64,000 nucleotides of DNA. It comes from Diabrotica undecimpunctata (Eukaryota; Arthropoda; Insecta; Coleoptera; Chrysomelidae). Position 1 is the first letter of the stretch; each line of letters starts with the position of its first letter. A program made the position numbers and the translations under genes. Positions 10,388-20,757 of the stretch are shown here, piece by piece. Location: NCBI RefSeq assembly GCF_040954645.1, contig NC_092806.1, forward strand, positions 79,952,641 to 80,016,640. Direction: 5' to 3'. The notes beneath the pieces are model-generated. The model had not been told where the DNA came from and searched no databases. It saw nothing but the letters and a program-made list of their open reading frames with translations.

Positions 10388-11800
10388 GGCCTCTTTCCAT
10401 CGGTTTGGGAATTCCCTGTATCTTAGCATCGCATATTTGTTAGGAATACTATGGCTCTCGTTGGTAAGTATTTTTTTCGGCGAACTATTTTTAATTAGCT
10501 CGTTTATATCCTCCGGTGGTGTTGGAGAGATGTTTTCGTTTGGGTCCTCGGGCCTTTCTCTTTGTTCTTCGACTTCTTCTATGAAGACAATGTCTTCGTC
10601 TCGGTAATAGTTTAATGTTCACTCTTTCTCGAGAGTAGTCCTTATTACCTCTGCTTTTTCTTCAGTGGAGTTTACTATTCTGTCTTCTCCGTGTATTGGA
10701 TTTCTATTCTTTATAGCTTCCAAATATTTTGCATATTTTGACCTTGTTCTTCAAAGTCTCGAATGTGGTTTTCCCAGCTTTGACTACGGTGTTGTTGTAA
10801 TGCTGTTTTGACCTTTCTATTGAGTCTGTTTGCCCTGTTTTGTTCTCCTGGTTCCTTGTTCTTCTCGCTGTCTGCTTTGCTCTATTCTTTTCCCTTATTA
10901 AGTCCTTTATTTCTTGTGGTATATCTTTTCCCGTGTGTATCTCTACTTCATCTTCTGCAGGACTGTTCATGAGTGCGTGTTGGATGAGATTTTCAAACTC
11001 TAGGACTCTATCCTCTATATATTGTGGGTTGTCGATCAGTAGGACTATATTTATTCTCAACTGCTCAAAATTTATTTACTGCTCAAAAGTGTCTTGAAGC
11101 TAATTTTTTTTCTTGTAATTCTTTTGATTGTACTTTCTTCCTCCCAGGTTGCTAGTTCTAGTAGGATAAGGTTGTGGTCCGCTGTACCTTCGTTAAATTC
11201 TTGTATTTCTATTTGAAGTCCTAGGTTTCTAGCGACTACAATATCTATGTGAGTAGGAAGTCCATTTCCTGCATAATGTGTTGGGTCGGTGGAGCCCATT
11301 GCCATGGTGTCGTCGTTGTTTTCTATGTATTGGTTTAATAGTCTTCCGGTTCTGTTCGTAGCTTCATTATTCCAGTTTGGGGATCTTGCGTTTAGGTCTA
11401 TTATAATTGAGGGTTCGTCTATATTTAAGAATGTATTCAAGTCTTTTTCGATCAGTGGATCCTGAGGTCTTACGTAGGCGGAGGTAATCCTGAGTTTTCC
11501 TTGCTTCATTTGTATTCTAATTGTTGTTGTTTTCATATTGTTCAGTCTTGGTGTCAGGATTCTGATATGTCTGATTCCATTTTCACTAGGGTTGCTGTGG
11601 CTCCTGATCTTCCTGTGTTGTCGTTTCTATATTTGTCGTAGTCAGAAAACTTTACGTTGAAGTTTTTCGTGAGCTTTATTTCCTGTATTGCTACGACATC
11701 CATTTCATATCTGTTGACCAGTTCGTCCAATATGTTCTGGTTGGTCCTTATGCCTCCTGGGTTCCAAGAGCCTATCCTCAACTATCCCCTGTTAGCCTGC
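10388..11800 (-). pseudogene. Jockey copy A, endonuclease and RT N-terminal part
   Basis: The endonuclease begins with MRIGSWNPGGIRTNQ and VVAIQEIKLT (11781-11554), continues with LRITSAYVRPQD and IIIDLNARSPNW, and ends with THIDIVVARN and TADHNLILLE (11536-11072). The usual Gly before DLNARS is absent. A basic linker (11060-10704) and the first RT blocks, with the FPNRWKEA-type block near 10386, follow. Frame changes at about 11550 and 11065 and scattered stops mark it as dead. Confidence 0.75.
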
Positions 11801-13363
11801 CCTAGTTCAGTGCTAACTTGGTGTTGGAAATCGCCTCGTGGACAATTGTAGTGACCAGTTCTTTGACTAAGTTCACTAGTCCATCCTGCTGTTGCTTCGA
11901 GATCAAGATGGTATTGTTCTTGGAGTGTTGTTGTTGCCTGTGCATAGGACATTTGACGGATACTGTCCCTGGCAGTTGGCGCACTTTGCCTTCTGGTCGC
12001 GGGGCATCTGGCATTCCTTACTGGGATGGTCCTCGCCGCACTTTACTCATTTTGGTGCCTTAAAGCACGCTCTCCGCGTATAGTGATACCCTTGGAAGTT
12101 GAAGCATTGCGTGGGTGCAATTGATTTTCGTAAGTCCTCTATTTGTATCTTCATATGCATCAGGTTTGTGATGCGCCAGGTACAAACATTGGTAACTTCC
12201 TCCTGTCGCTATTTCTTGAGGTCATATTTTTGACTGATTCACAGTCAATGTTATATTCTTGTCATATCATATAATGTCTGTGGCCTTTGTGTTGGAGGCC
12301 TCTAAAAAACCATTCTTGGTTTAATGCCTTCCTCTAGGGGGAAGGCTATCCACTGTTTTGTTACACTCTTTGATGAGTTTATCCATTGTCCTATAGTTAT
12401 CCGGATTTTAGCCTAGTTGAGCGTCTCACGTCCGCTTCTTGATAGCTTACTAATAGTTATCACTTTTTTATTTTGTGCGATGTGTAGGATCGCTCCTGTC
12501 TCGCACACACTCTGTAATTTAATTACAGGTGGTTTTGGCTTCCATTTTGTAAGATTTTCCTGTTGTTCCGGCTTTTGGGTTGTTTCGTTGTGTTTCCATT
12601 GTCTGTACTTGACACGGAGTCGGAAGGCGTGGTGAGGCGCGCGCATCATCTCTGTTGCACTGGTGTCGCTAATGGCGGGAAGTTTTCTCTTGTTGGCTGC
12701 GCCCTTTTCCCTTTTTTGGGCTCCTGCTTGTTGATGCTTTTTCGACTTTTCTGCAGATGTGGGGATTTTTGTCTTTGGGATTGTTTCCGTAGACTTTTCC
12801 GTATTGGTGGGCTTTACAGTTTGTTTGGCTGGTTTTCCCAGGTGTCCTCATTTTGGCTTTCTTTTGGGGCCTTTTTAAGTTCGTCAAACTTATTGTTGAT
12901 ATGCCCTTTGATGGCTTGTTGGGATTCCCGCATCTGGTCCTGTAGCTCTGAGATTTTTTGTCTCAGTAGCTTTATTTCTTCGTCTTTCTCCTTCAAGATC
13001 ATCCTCAAGGTTGAGAGCTTGGACTTTTCCTCCTCGCTGCTATGCTTTTGCCACTTTGCGGCTGCCGATATCTTAAATGTCGTCGTCTGAGTTTTCCTTT
13101 GCCGTGTTGTCTTCTTTTTCTTTTTTTGAGGTCTTCCTGTTTTTGGGACGTTTGAAATCCCCGTAGCTCCAGTCTCCTTTTCTGCTGGCCATCTCGTCTG
13201 TGGTCTCGTATCCATCATTTGGGAGTGTGTCGAAAATGTTGTATTTTGAAATTAACAAACTACCGTCGGGGCTTGGATTTGCCTTACGGCAGGGGGGTGA
13301 TCGCGAACGCTCAAGCATTTGGGGGGGGGGGGTGTTTTCATCCGCCTGATCCGTTGTCAGCAT
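11800..13363 (-). pseudogene. Jockey copy A ORF1 (Gag-like)
   Basis: Minus-strand pieces give a charged N-terminus (13363-13073), a coiled-coil segment with MRESQQAIKGHINNKFDEL (13218-12814), a basic linker (12887-12669), a PPVIKLQSVCETGAIL block (12649-12413), and a remnant of the C-terminal zinc-knuckle region (about 12120-11940). The order matches ORF1 of copy B at 44800-46352. At least four frame breaks are present. ORF1 proteins of this type bind the LINE RNA; here that is family knowledge only. Confidence 0.65.
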
Positions 13364-13769
13364 GGCTTTTCTCCCAGGTTGTTTCGCGGATGTTCACGCG
13401 GATGGTTCACTTGCGTTTCGTATCTCACTCGCCTTGGGGCCGTTGTTGCCAGATGTAGATACTAAAATACTACATCTCACAGTTTCATCCCAGACGGAAC
13501 ACAGTGAATATCCTGACGGGTCCGACCACCCGTTTAGTTCTTCACTTCTGGACTTGACGAACGCCTTCCTATTGGCCATAAATTATCGAACTATCTTAGT
13601 CATGTCTGTTGGGTTACCAGGCACGCACTTAGTTTTTCTGCTCCTTCGTCTGTCGAATGAAGAGTCACGGTAGTTTTTGTGCAAAACTCTTTTGGTTTGT
13701 TGATTTCTCAATCGTTAGGTCGTGTGTTGGTGATATAAGGCATTTTTTTAAGCCAAAACAAAAGTTTTC
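13364..13769. other. 5' region of Jockey copy A and flank
   Basis: Non-coding, GC-richer than its surroundings up to about 13700, as expected for a LINE 5' UTR. A G12 run occurs near 13320-13331 just inside ORF1. No other feature seen. Confidence 0.35.
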
Positions 13770-15426
13770 CCTACTTTAAAATAATTCCTGTAAGTATATT
13801 AAAGCAATAAAACACTAAAAACTTTCGTTTTCAACACTTCCACAAAATTTATTTTAAATTATTATCACTACAGCTGTTTCGGCCAGAGTGCCTTTCTCAA
13901 GTGATCTATTTTTGGTATGTGTTTACACTTTATAGTCTTTAACTGATAAGTTGAGGAGGGGAGAACTGTTTGTCTCAAATTAGTCATTCAGAATTATGTC
14001 TCTATTTTTTAATTTGTTGATTTACGTAGATTATAATAAAGAAAGCTTAAATCTTATTATGGTCTATAAGGTGAAGTGCGTACGTAGAGTCTGTTTTTCT
14101 ATTATTGAAAGCCCTTTTATGTTTGGCTGATGTAAATTTTTGGGCAGTCGCCACATTTAAGTTTGTATACACCGTTGTGTAATTGCTTTTTCTTTTGGCT
14201 CTTGTTCAATATATTTGCCTAAGCTGGTGTTATTCCTTTCTTTTTTATGTATTTGGCTATTTTTGTTGATATCTTGCGTGTATATGTAATCGAGCAGAAA
14301 GTACTTGGATTTTTCTCTGGTGGTGGAAATACTAATTTCAGGGCTTTCTTATGTAGTTTTTGATTTAAAATTTTATTTATTGTGTGTTCGTTGTATTCAT
14401 TGTTTACTGCTATTTGCTTAGTGACAAGTTATTTTTTGACATGGGAATTTCTATCAATATATGTAACATGCTATGGTAGGCAGCCAATTTATGTTGTGTA
14501 GGATGGGATGATGAATTGTGTATAGTCGTGTCAGTATGGGTAGGTTTATGAAATACGGAGAACTCATGTTTGTTTTTAAGTCTGATAATTTTTAAATCTA
14601 GATAATTTATGCATTGATTCTGTTCTCTTTCTATTGTGAATTAAATATGACTACGGAGTGAATTAATATATAATAAGAATTGGTCAAGTTGTCTGTTAGT
14701 TCCTGTAAAACCTACCAGTACATGGTGTACGTATCTCCACCAATACAAAAACTGTTTGAATATGGGATGTTTTGAAATCTTTGTTTCTAGATAGTCCATA
14801 AAAATATCTGATAGCAATGGGCTTAGAGGATTACCCATTATAAGTCCTGCACTGTTATTTGTGTGTATATGATTATTAAATTTAAAGTAGTCTTGGGTTA
14901 TGCAAATTTCAAGAAGATGTAAAATTTTAGACGTAATGATTGGATTTGTAATATTATGGTTTATATAGTTTATATGACGGAGCTGTATAAAAAAAAACTA
15001 CAGGTCTTATTGGCTAATCAGGTTTGTGTAGTTTAATAAAAGAGTATAATTTAGGAGGCTGTAGGTTCATGATGTTGAGGTATTTCTGTTCTATTGAATT
15101 TAATATTGATTTTGAATTTTCTAACGCTAGTTTAATTTGTTTTTGATACATTTCCGTTGGATCTTTGTTTATTGTTTCAATATTTTTATTATTTAAAAAT
15201 TCTGTTATTTTGTTGTTATATTCTATTTGACCTATAGCGATAGTAGTGTTACCTTTGTCTGCGTTTGTAAACACTTTTTTGTTTTCTATTGATTTATTTT
15301 TAATTGAATTGACTGTTTGATCATCTTTGTAACAGGACTTTTTAGTTTCACTGCACACATCGGTAATAGATTTCGCAATGATACTTTTTGCGATGTTATT
15401 GGCAGTTTAGCATTTATAATAGCCTA
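13770..15426 (-). pseudogene. Penelope-like element fragment, RT plus GIY-YIG
   Basis: On the minus strand, 15358-15014 encodes FTNADKGNTTIAI and PKLYSFIKLHKPD (PLE RT block 1). 14838-14641 gives MGNPLSPLLSDIFMDYLE followed by a decayed catalytic box (YVHHVLVGF, where PLEs have YVDD). 14230-14110 gives NGVYKLKCGDCPKIYI, a GIY-YIG start. The 3' segment (about 13830-13910) carries a GGCCGAAACAGC block like other PLE 3' regions. The loss of the Asp pair and several stops show it is inactive. It is distinct from the PLE at 19228-24876. Confidence 0.75.
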
Positions 15427-15620
15427 ATAGATACGATATAAGATCGATCTGTACTGATCTGTTTAATGAATAAAAATTATTTGATATGTAATTTATTATG
15501 TTAAAAGTTATAAAAAACTGTGTGTCCGATATAATTTTGTCCTGACTGCAATTATTAATTAATAATTAAAAAATAACTTTTTGTATAAATTAAAAAAGAA
15601 ATCGGACCGGGCAGACATTA
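15427..15620. repeat. Fold-back element, left arm part 1
   Basis: This segment, including TTATTTGATATGTAAT and GATATAATTTTGTCCTGA, is the inverted complement of about 31395-31592. The arm is interrupted at 15620 by the BEL/Pao insertion and resumes at 30848. Confidence 0.7.
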
Positions 15621-16089
15621 TGTCCAATATCAAATCTTTAGAATTCATATCCGAAATTGGACAGTATAATTTTATCACCCAGTAGACCGAATGAATCTAT
15701 TTGTTATTAAATACACACACGTAGTTAATTAGGTTACATACACATTTGGTCAATTATCAATAATATAATTTGTACATCAGTCAAAAGTGCTGACAAAGTT
15801 AAACTATTTACATAAATTAAATACACATGTCACGCGAGGTCCGCGAAAATATTGACCCAATTAAAGTTTATATAAAACTAAGATCTCTTGCCTAGAGAAG
15901 CATTCAATCAATATTCACTCAACGAACTTGATAGTCGTCAACGATCAACTTCATCAGTCTCTACTCAAAGTAATCCCGGGTCTACACCCATAGTGTACGT
16001 CTCTACAATAAACTCTGCTACTATTATTTGGTGTTTCCATTACAACTGAACGAACATCTTCACTGAGCCAACGAAGGGGATTTGTTCAT
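15621..16089 (+). repeat. BEL/Pao 5' LTR
   Basis: 469 bp, begins TGTCCAATAT and ends TTTGTTCAT. Identical by eye to 30379-30847. TGGTCCTATCGAG immediately after it (from 16089) is the likely primer-binding site. Confidence 0.9.
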
Positions 16090-16186
16090 GGTCCTATCGA
16101 GAAACAGAATACTTCAAGGAAGTTTGAGAGAGCCTATACAGTCCACGCCAGCAACACCCTCAGTAGCAGAGAGAGACCACTAGACC

Positions 16187-16690
16187 CGGGAGAACGAGAG
16201 CCATACCAAAGCCGAGAGCCACACTAGAGCCGAGAGCAGTACCAAAGCCGAGAGCCACACTAGAGCCGAGAGCAGTACCAAAGCCGAGAGCCACACTAGA
16301 GCCGAGAGCAGTACCAAAGCCGAGAGCCACACTAGAGCCGAGAGCAGTACCAAAGCCGAGAGCCATACTAGAGCCGAGAGCAGTACCAAAGCCGAGAGCC
16401 ACACTAGAGCCGAGAGCAGTACCAAAGCCGAGAGCCACACTAGAGCCGAGAGCAGTACCAAAGCCGAGAGCCACACTAGAGCCGAGAGCAGTACCAAAGC
16501 CGAGAGCCATACTAGAGCCGAGAGCAGTACCAAAGCCGAGAGCCACACTAGAGCCGAGAGCAGTACCAAAGCCGAGAGCCATACTAGAGCCGAGGCAGTA
16601 CCAAAGCCGAGAGCCTTACTAGAGCCAAGAGCAGTACCAAAGCCGAGAGCCATACTAGTGCCGAGAGCAGTACCAAAGCCGAGAGCCATA
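16187..16690 (+). repeat. 36-bp minisatellite in the BEL leader
   Basis: About 14 tandem copies of a 36-bp unit containing GAGAGCAGTACCAAAGCC and GAGAGCCACACTAGAGCC. The two halves of the unit resemble each other, so the ancestral unit may be about 18 bp. Because 36 is a multiple of three, long frames stay open on both strands; these are by-products, not genes. The array lies between the 5' LTR and gag. Confidence 0.9.
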
Positions 16691-17342
16691 CTAGAGCCGC
16701 AGAGCAGCCAAAGGACAGGACCGATTGCAGAACCCACCAGAAGCGAGGGATCCTCAACGTCTAAGAACACAAAAAACCGTAAGTTTTTGAATAATTACAA
16801 AATCTTCCAACTTTTACAATCTTACAATTTAACAAGTTTTTTTTTTATTACAATTTAACAATTTAGAACAACAATCTCCACTCTATCAATCGTATAATAA
16901 TGTACTTTAGAATGTATACCATTTAAATAATACAGAGAATTGATAAAACAAAAAATAAACGTCATTCACAACTATAACTTACTAAACAGTAATTTTGTAT
17001 GACAATTTGAAAAAAGAAACGTTCATACATATAGCTTGCTTTTAATTCAATTAAATACTTTATTTCGAAAAATTAAAATAATTACGTAGCAAATAATTTC
17101 ATTTATTTTTATAACAGTATATATATGTATATATATCATTATAAGAGTGTGTGGATTACATCTTGACCTACCTCAGTACAAAGAATAGCACAGCAGGCAA
17201 GGTCAAACTCATATTTCGCTAAATTGCACATTCCGATAGAAAAGAAAGTGTTATAATACAGGTATACTTATTTAATAAATAACGTACATTTCGTATTGTC
17301 TAATATATTTACCGCTGAATGTAAAAATTTATAAGAATAATT
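16691..17342 (+). other. BEL leader between minisatellite and gag
   Basis: AT-rich untranslated region. CCGTAAGTTT at about 16777-16786 is a near-perfect splice donor, which could serve a leader intron or a subgenomic env RNA. No acceptor was confirmed. Confidence 0.45.
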
Positions 17343-19227
17343 ATGGAAAGCATATACGTTAAGCAAGCGGAATTAGGAACAGAAATAACGAAACTCGTTT
17401 CAAATACAAAAAAGGATTCCCAATCTCGGAAAAATCAACAATACATCCGGGATAGACAGGAAAAATTAGAAGAATATTGGGCAAAATTTTTAAATAACCA
17501 CGAAAAGCTGCTAGAAGGGGGTATAACGAAAGAAAAATATTTTGAAACAAAATACTATGATCAGGTATTTAAGATATACATTGAGGGGAAAACCCTGTTG
17601 GAAGAATATGGAAGGGTGCTGAAAAGAGGAAAAGCACCGAAAGTAAAGGAGATACAGATAAGAAAACAAAGAATCGAGGAATTATTACGGCCAGAAAATG
17701 AACAAGACTTGCAGGAGGATGAAGAATTACAGTCAGAGTTAAGAGAATACATGGAAAAGGTGAATACACTAATGATTGAAGCAGCAGTAAATGAGGAACT
17801 AGACGCTACAGATAATGGAGAAGTAGAGAGAATAAATCATCTAAAGAGGAAAGTCCGGGAAGTTTTAAAGAAAATAAGGCCAGGAATGCAACGGCCAGAA
17901 AGCACACAGAGGAGGGACGGTGTGACATTGCCGCAGGTAAAAATCCCTGTGTATGAAGGCAGATATGAAACGTGGAGAACTTTCCACGATCTGTTTACTA
18001 AAGTAATACATGAAAACGACCAGTTATCAAACGCAGAAAAAATGCAGTACCTAAAAACTCAAGTAAGAGGGGAAGCCAACAGAATGATACAACACTTAAA
18101 CATATCCGAGGCCAACTACGAAGTGGCCTGGAACATGCTAAAAGATAGGTATGAGAACCCAAGGATGATATTGTTTAAATTAATAGACAGGATGCTACTA
18201 GCGCAGGAAGTAAAGGAATCTTCTGCTAGAGCATTGAAATCACTACATGACACCTTCCACGAAAGTCTGGAAGCCATAGGAGGGTTAGGAACAGACACGG
18301 AAGCGTGGAGCCCATTGATAGCCCGAATTATCATAACGAAATGGGACAATGAAACTAGGAGGCTGTACGAAAACCACATTGGAGACAGTAGAGAGATACC
18401 GACGTACAAATCGACACAAACATTCTTACAGCGAAGATTTCAGACACTGGAACTGCTGGAGTCAGAAAAAAGACAAGAGAAGCAAGGAGGATCTCTTAGG
18501 AAACCAAGAACACATTGCGTGATATGCAACGGAGATCACGGAGTACCGAACTGCAGAGAATTTCAGGAACTCAATGTAAGAGACCGGAACAGGATGATAA
18601 AAGAAAAAGGATTGTGTACAAACTGCCTAGCACATAAAAAAGAAAAACAATGTTATTCACAATATAGGTGCAGACACTGTGGCGGAGACCACCACCATAT
18701 GTTGCATTATGAAAAAGGAAACACAAGCAACAAAAGAAACTCCAATGGAACGAACGGAGAACAAACACAAGAAAGAAATGGAAGAGATTCAAACAATAGA
18801 AGAAACGGGTACCAAGCTGATAGGTACAGAGGAGGAAATAATAATCCATACAACGCCAGAGAACAAAATAACGGAAGGCGAGAAAATACACAAGATACCA
18901 ATGGGCCTAGGAATAGCAACGACCAACAAAGAGGGCAGAATTCAGTAAACTGTGCAAGCCATAAGGAAAGTAAAGCATTACTAGCGACAGCTGTGGTACG
19001 CATAAGAGATGCGAAAGGAGATTCACACATAATGAGAGCACTAATCGACCAAGGGTCACAATGCGCATTTATAACGGAACAAGCTGCGACGACGCTAGGA
19101 ACAACAAGGAAGCCCATACAGGCGACCATATCCGGGATAGGCTCGTCAGGAGAAAAAACAGCCAACTGGAGTATGAAACTTATAATCGAAACTCATTACG
19201 AAAGTGACTTCGAGATGGACATAGAAG
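17343..19227 (+). CDS. gag: BEL/Pao Gag-protease, truncated by PLE insertion
   Basis: Starts at ATG 17343 (MESIYVKQAELG). A coiled-coil N-terminus is followed by a DUF1759-type Gag core (VKIPVYEGRYETWRTF at about residues 200-215). Next comes a Cys/His zinc-knuckle region (CVICNGDHGVPNC ... CTNCL ... CRHCGGDHHHMLH, residues about 390-460) and an aspartic-protease active site (ALIDQGSQCAF, near residue 570). The frame is intact to 19227, where a PLE is inserted. The open frame then runs into the PLE and stops at 19247. The original frame resumes at 24888 after the duplicated target GGACATAGAAG. Gag packages RNA and forms particles, and the protease cuts the polyprotein, by family knowledge. 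Confidence 0.9.
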
Positions 19228-20005
19228 AAAATCCACAAGGAAAATAATTCCTGTAGCTGGCTGTATACCACGTATAACAAAAGAGGTTATTCTTTGTATG
19301 TGGGTATATTTTATTTTATAAAAACCCTTAAAAGGGCAACATTACAAGCACGAACGTTTTCGGAACAACTGTTCCATCATCAGGTTTAAAATGCCTAAAA
19401 TAAGTATAAACCATTTAATTACAGTAAACGTGGTTTAAAATTTTGACTAAGGTTAAAAACAATAAAATGGTTATACTTACAGGTTAACATGCCTGAGCCA
19501 CCAAAATATTTGGGTAAAAACCCTTTAAATTGAAAAAAGTTACCAAAGATTGTACATGATGTTTATAATATTATGTGATGTTTAATATTTTAATTAGATT
19601 TTACTTCAGGTAACATACACCCATGCTTAAGTGAGTTCCAGTGTCCGGAGAGTAAACCTCTTCAAACGGACTACGGTTGGCAACTGATTGATGAAATACT
19701 CATGAGCGGTGTCAAAAACAAAATGTCAGTGAACCATGAAACAGTGTTAGTTAAACATTATGTTACTACAGCCAAAAGATTAAAAAACTTTGATGATGTT
19801 AAAATGATAACAGTAATCCAGGTGTTGGGATTTAAAAATTTTTCTATAATTATTTAATATTGGATGTAAAAGATGTAAATTACTGGTGTTGTTGAAGGTC
19901 ATGTTTAAGAGGATGACGTATGCATTAGGCAGCTTATGTTACTCTTTATCGTATGGAGTGTGGTCTAAAAGGTGTAATTTGTGAAGAATTAGCTGAAATA
20001 TATGG
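19228..20005 (-). repeat. PLE pLTR, inverted left copy
   Basis: Reverse complement of the 3' pLTR, extended at its outer edge by about 40 bp including the complement of GTATACAGCCAGCTACAGGA. It forms a long perfect-looking hairpin with the adjacent direct copy. Confidence 0.9.
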
Positions 20006-20738
20006 ATAAAGAGTAACATACGATAAAGAGTAACATAAGCTGCCTAATGCATACGTCATCCTCTTAAACATGACCTTCAACAACACCAGTAATTTACATC
20101 TTTTACATCCAATATTAAATAATTATAGAAAAATTTTTAAATCCCAACACCTGGATTACTGTTATCATTTTAACATCATCAAAGTTTTTTAATCTTTTGG
20201 CTGTAGTAACATAATGTTTAACTAACACTGTTTCATGGTTCACTGACATTTTGTTTTTGACACCGCTCATGAGTATTTCATCAATCAGTTGCCAACCGTA
20301 GTCCGTTTGAAGAGGTTTACTCTCCGGACACTGGAACTCACTTAAGCATGGGTGTATGTTACCTGAAGTAAAATCTAATTAAAATATTAAACATCACATA
20401 ATATTATAAACATCATGTACAATCTTTGGTAACTTTTTTCAATTTAAAGGGTTTTTACCCAAATATTTTGGTGGCTCAGGCATGTTAACCTGTAAGTATA
20501 ACCATTTTATTGTTTTTAACCTTAGTCAAAATTTTAAACCACGTTTGCTGTAATTAAATGGTTTATACTTATTTTAGGCATTTTAAACCTGATGATGGAA
20601 CAGTTGTTCCGAAAACGTTCGTGCTTGTAATGTTGCCCTTTTAAGGGTTTTTATAAAATAAAATATACCCACATACAAAGAATAACCTCTTTTGTTATAC
20701 GTGGTATACAGCCAGCTACAGGAATTATTTTCCTTGTG
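20006..20738 (+). repeat. PLE pLTR, direct 5' copy
   Basis: Direct copy running up to the RT ORF. It ends in the extension GTATACAGCCAGCTACAGGA and TTTTCCTTGTGGA. Its junction with the inverted arm carries a short duplication, ATAAAGAGTAACATA. Confidence 0.9.
20580..20640 (+). ncRNA. Hammerhead-ribozyme-like motif in 5' pLTR
   Basis: CTGATGA (20589-20595), a hairpin GGAAC-AGTT-GTTCC, then GAAA (20611-20614) reproduce the conserved core order of a hammerhead ribozyme. Such ribozymes are established in Penelope pLTRs. Stem III and the cleavage site were not resolved by eye, and the base after CTGATGA (T) does not pair cleanly with the C before GAAA. Confidence 0.45.
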
Positions 20739-20757
20739 GATTTTGTTAATTGACGGT

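Larger units (their letters stand above)
8490..13700 (-). mobile_element. Jockey-like LINE, copy A (split by a Penelope fold-back)
   Basis: Read on the minus strand it runs from ORF1 (13363 downward) through an endonuclease (about 11781-11072) to reverse transcriptase (10700-10388 and 9252-8500). The two RT parts are separated by the insertion at 9263-10377 and rejoin at a TAATGATATA target duplication. It is the same family as copy B (36206-46360): the EN start MRIGSWNPGGIR, the AYVRPQD strand, and a plus-strand stretch GATGGGGTTGTTTTGCAC near the 3' end are shared. Both copies are full of frame breaks. The 3' end near 8490 appears truncated relative to copy B. Confidence 0.8.

Noticed and set aside
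12417..13090. Plus-strand ORFs with many Cys and Phe
   Set aside because: Antisense to the charged ORF1 of Jockey copy A.
16187..16690. Regularly spaced repeats as a CRISPR array
   Set aside because: Units are contiguous with no unique spacers, inside a retroelement leader in a eukaryotic genome.
16160..16770. Long minus-strand frames of ALGFGTALGSS repeats
   Set aside because: The 36-bp minisatellite keeps all frames open; the peptides are by-products of the repeat.
19014..19247. Natural C-terminus of Gag at 19247
   Set aside because: The last residues come from the inserted PLE; the frame resumes after 24887.
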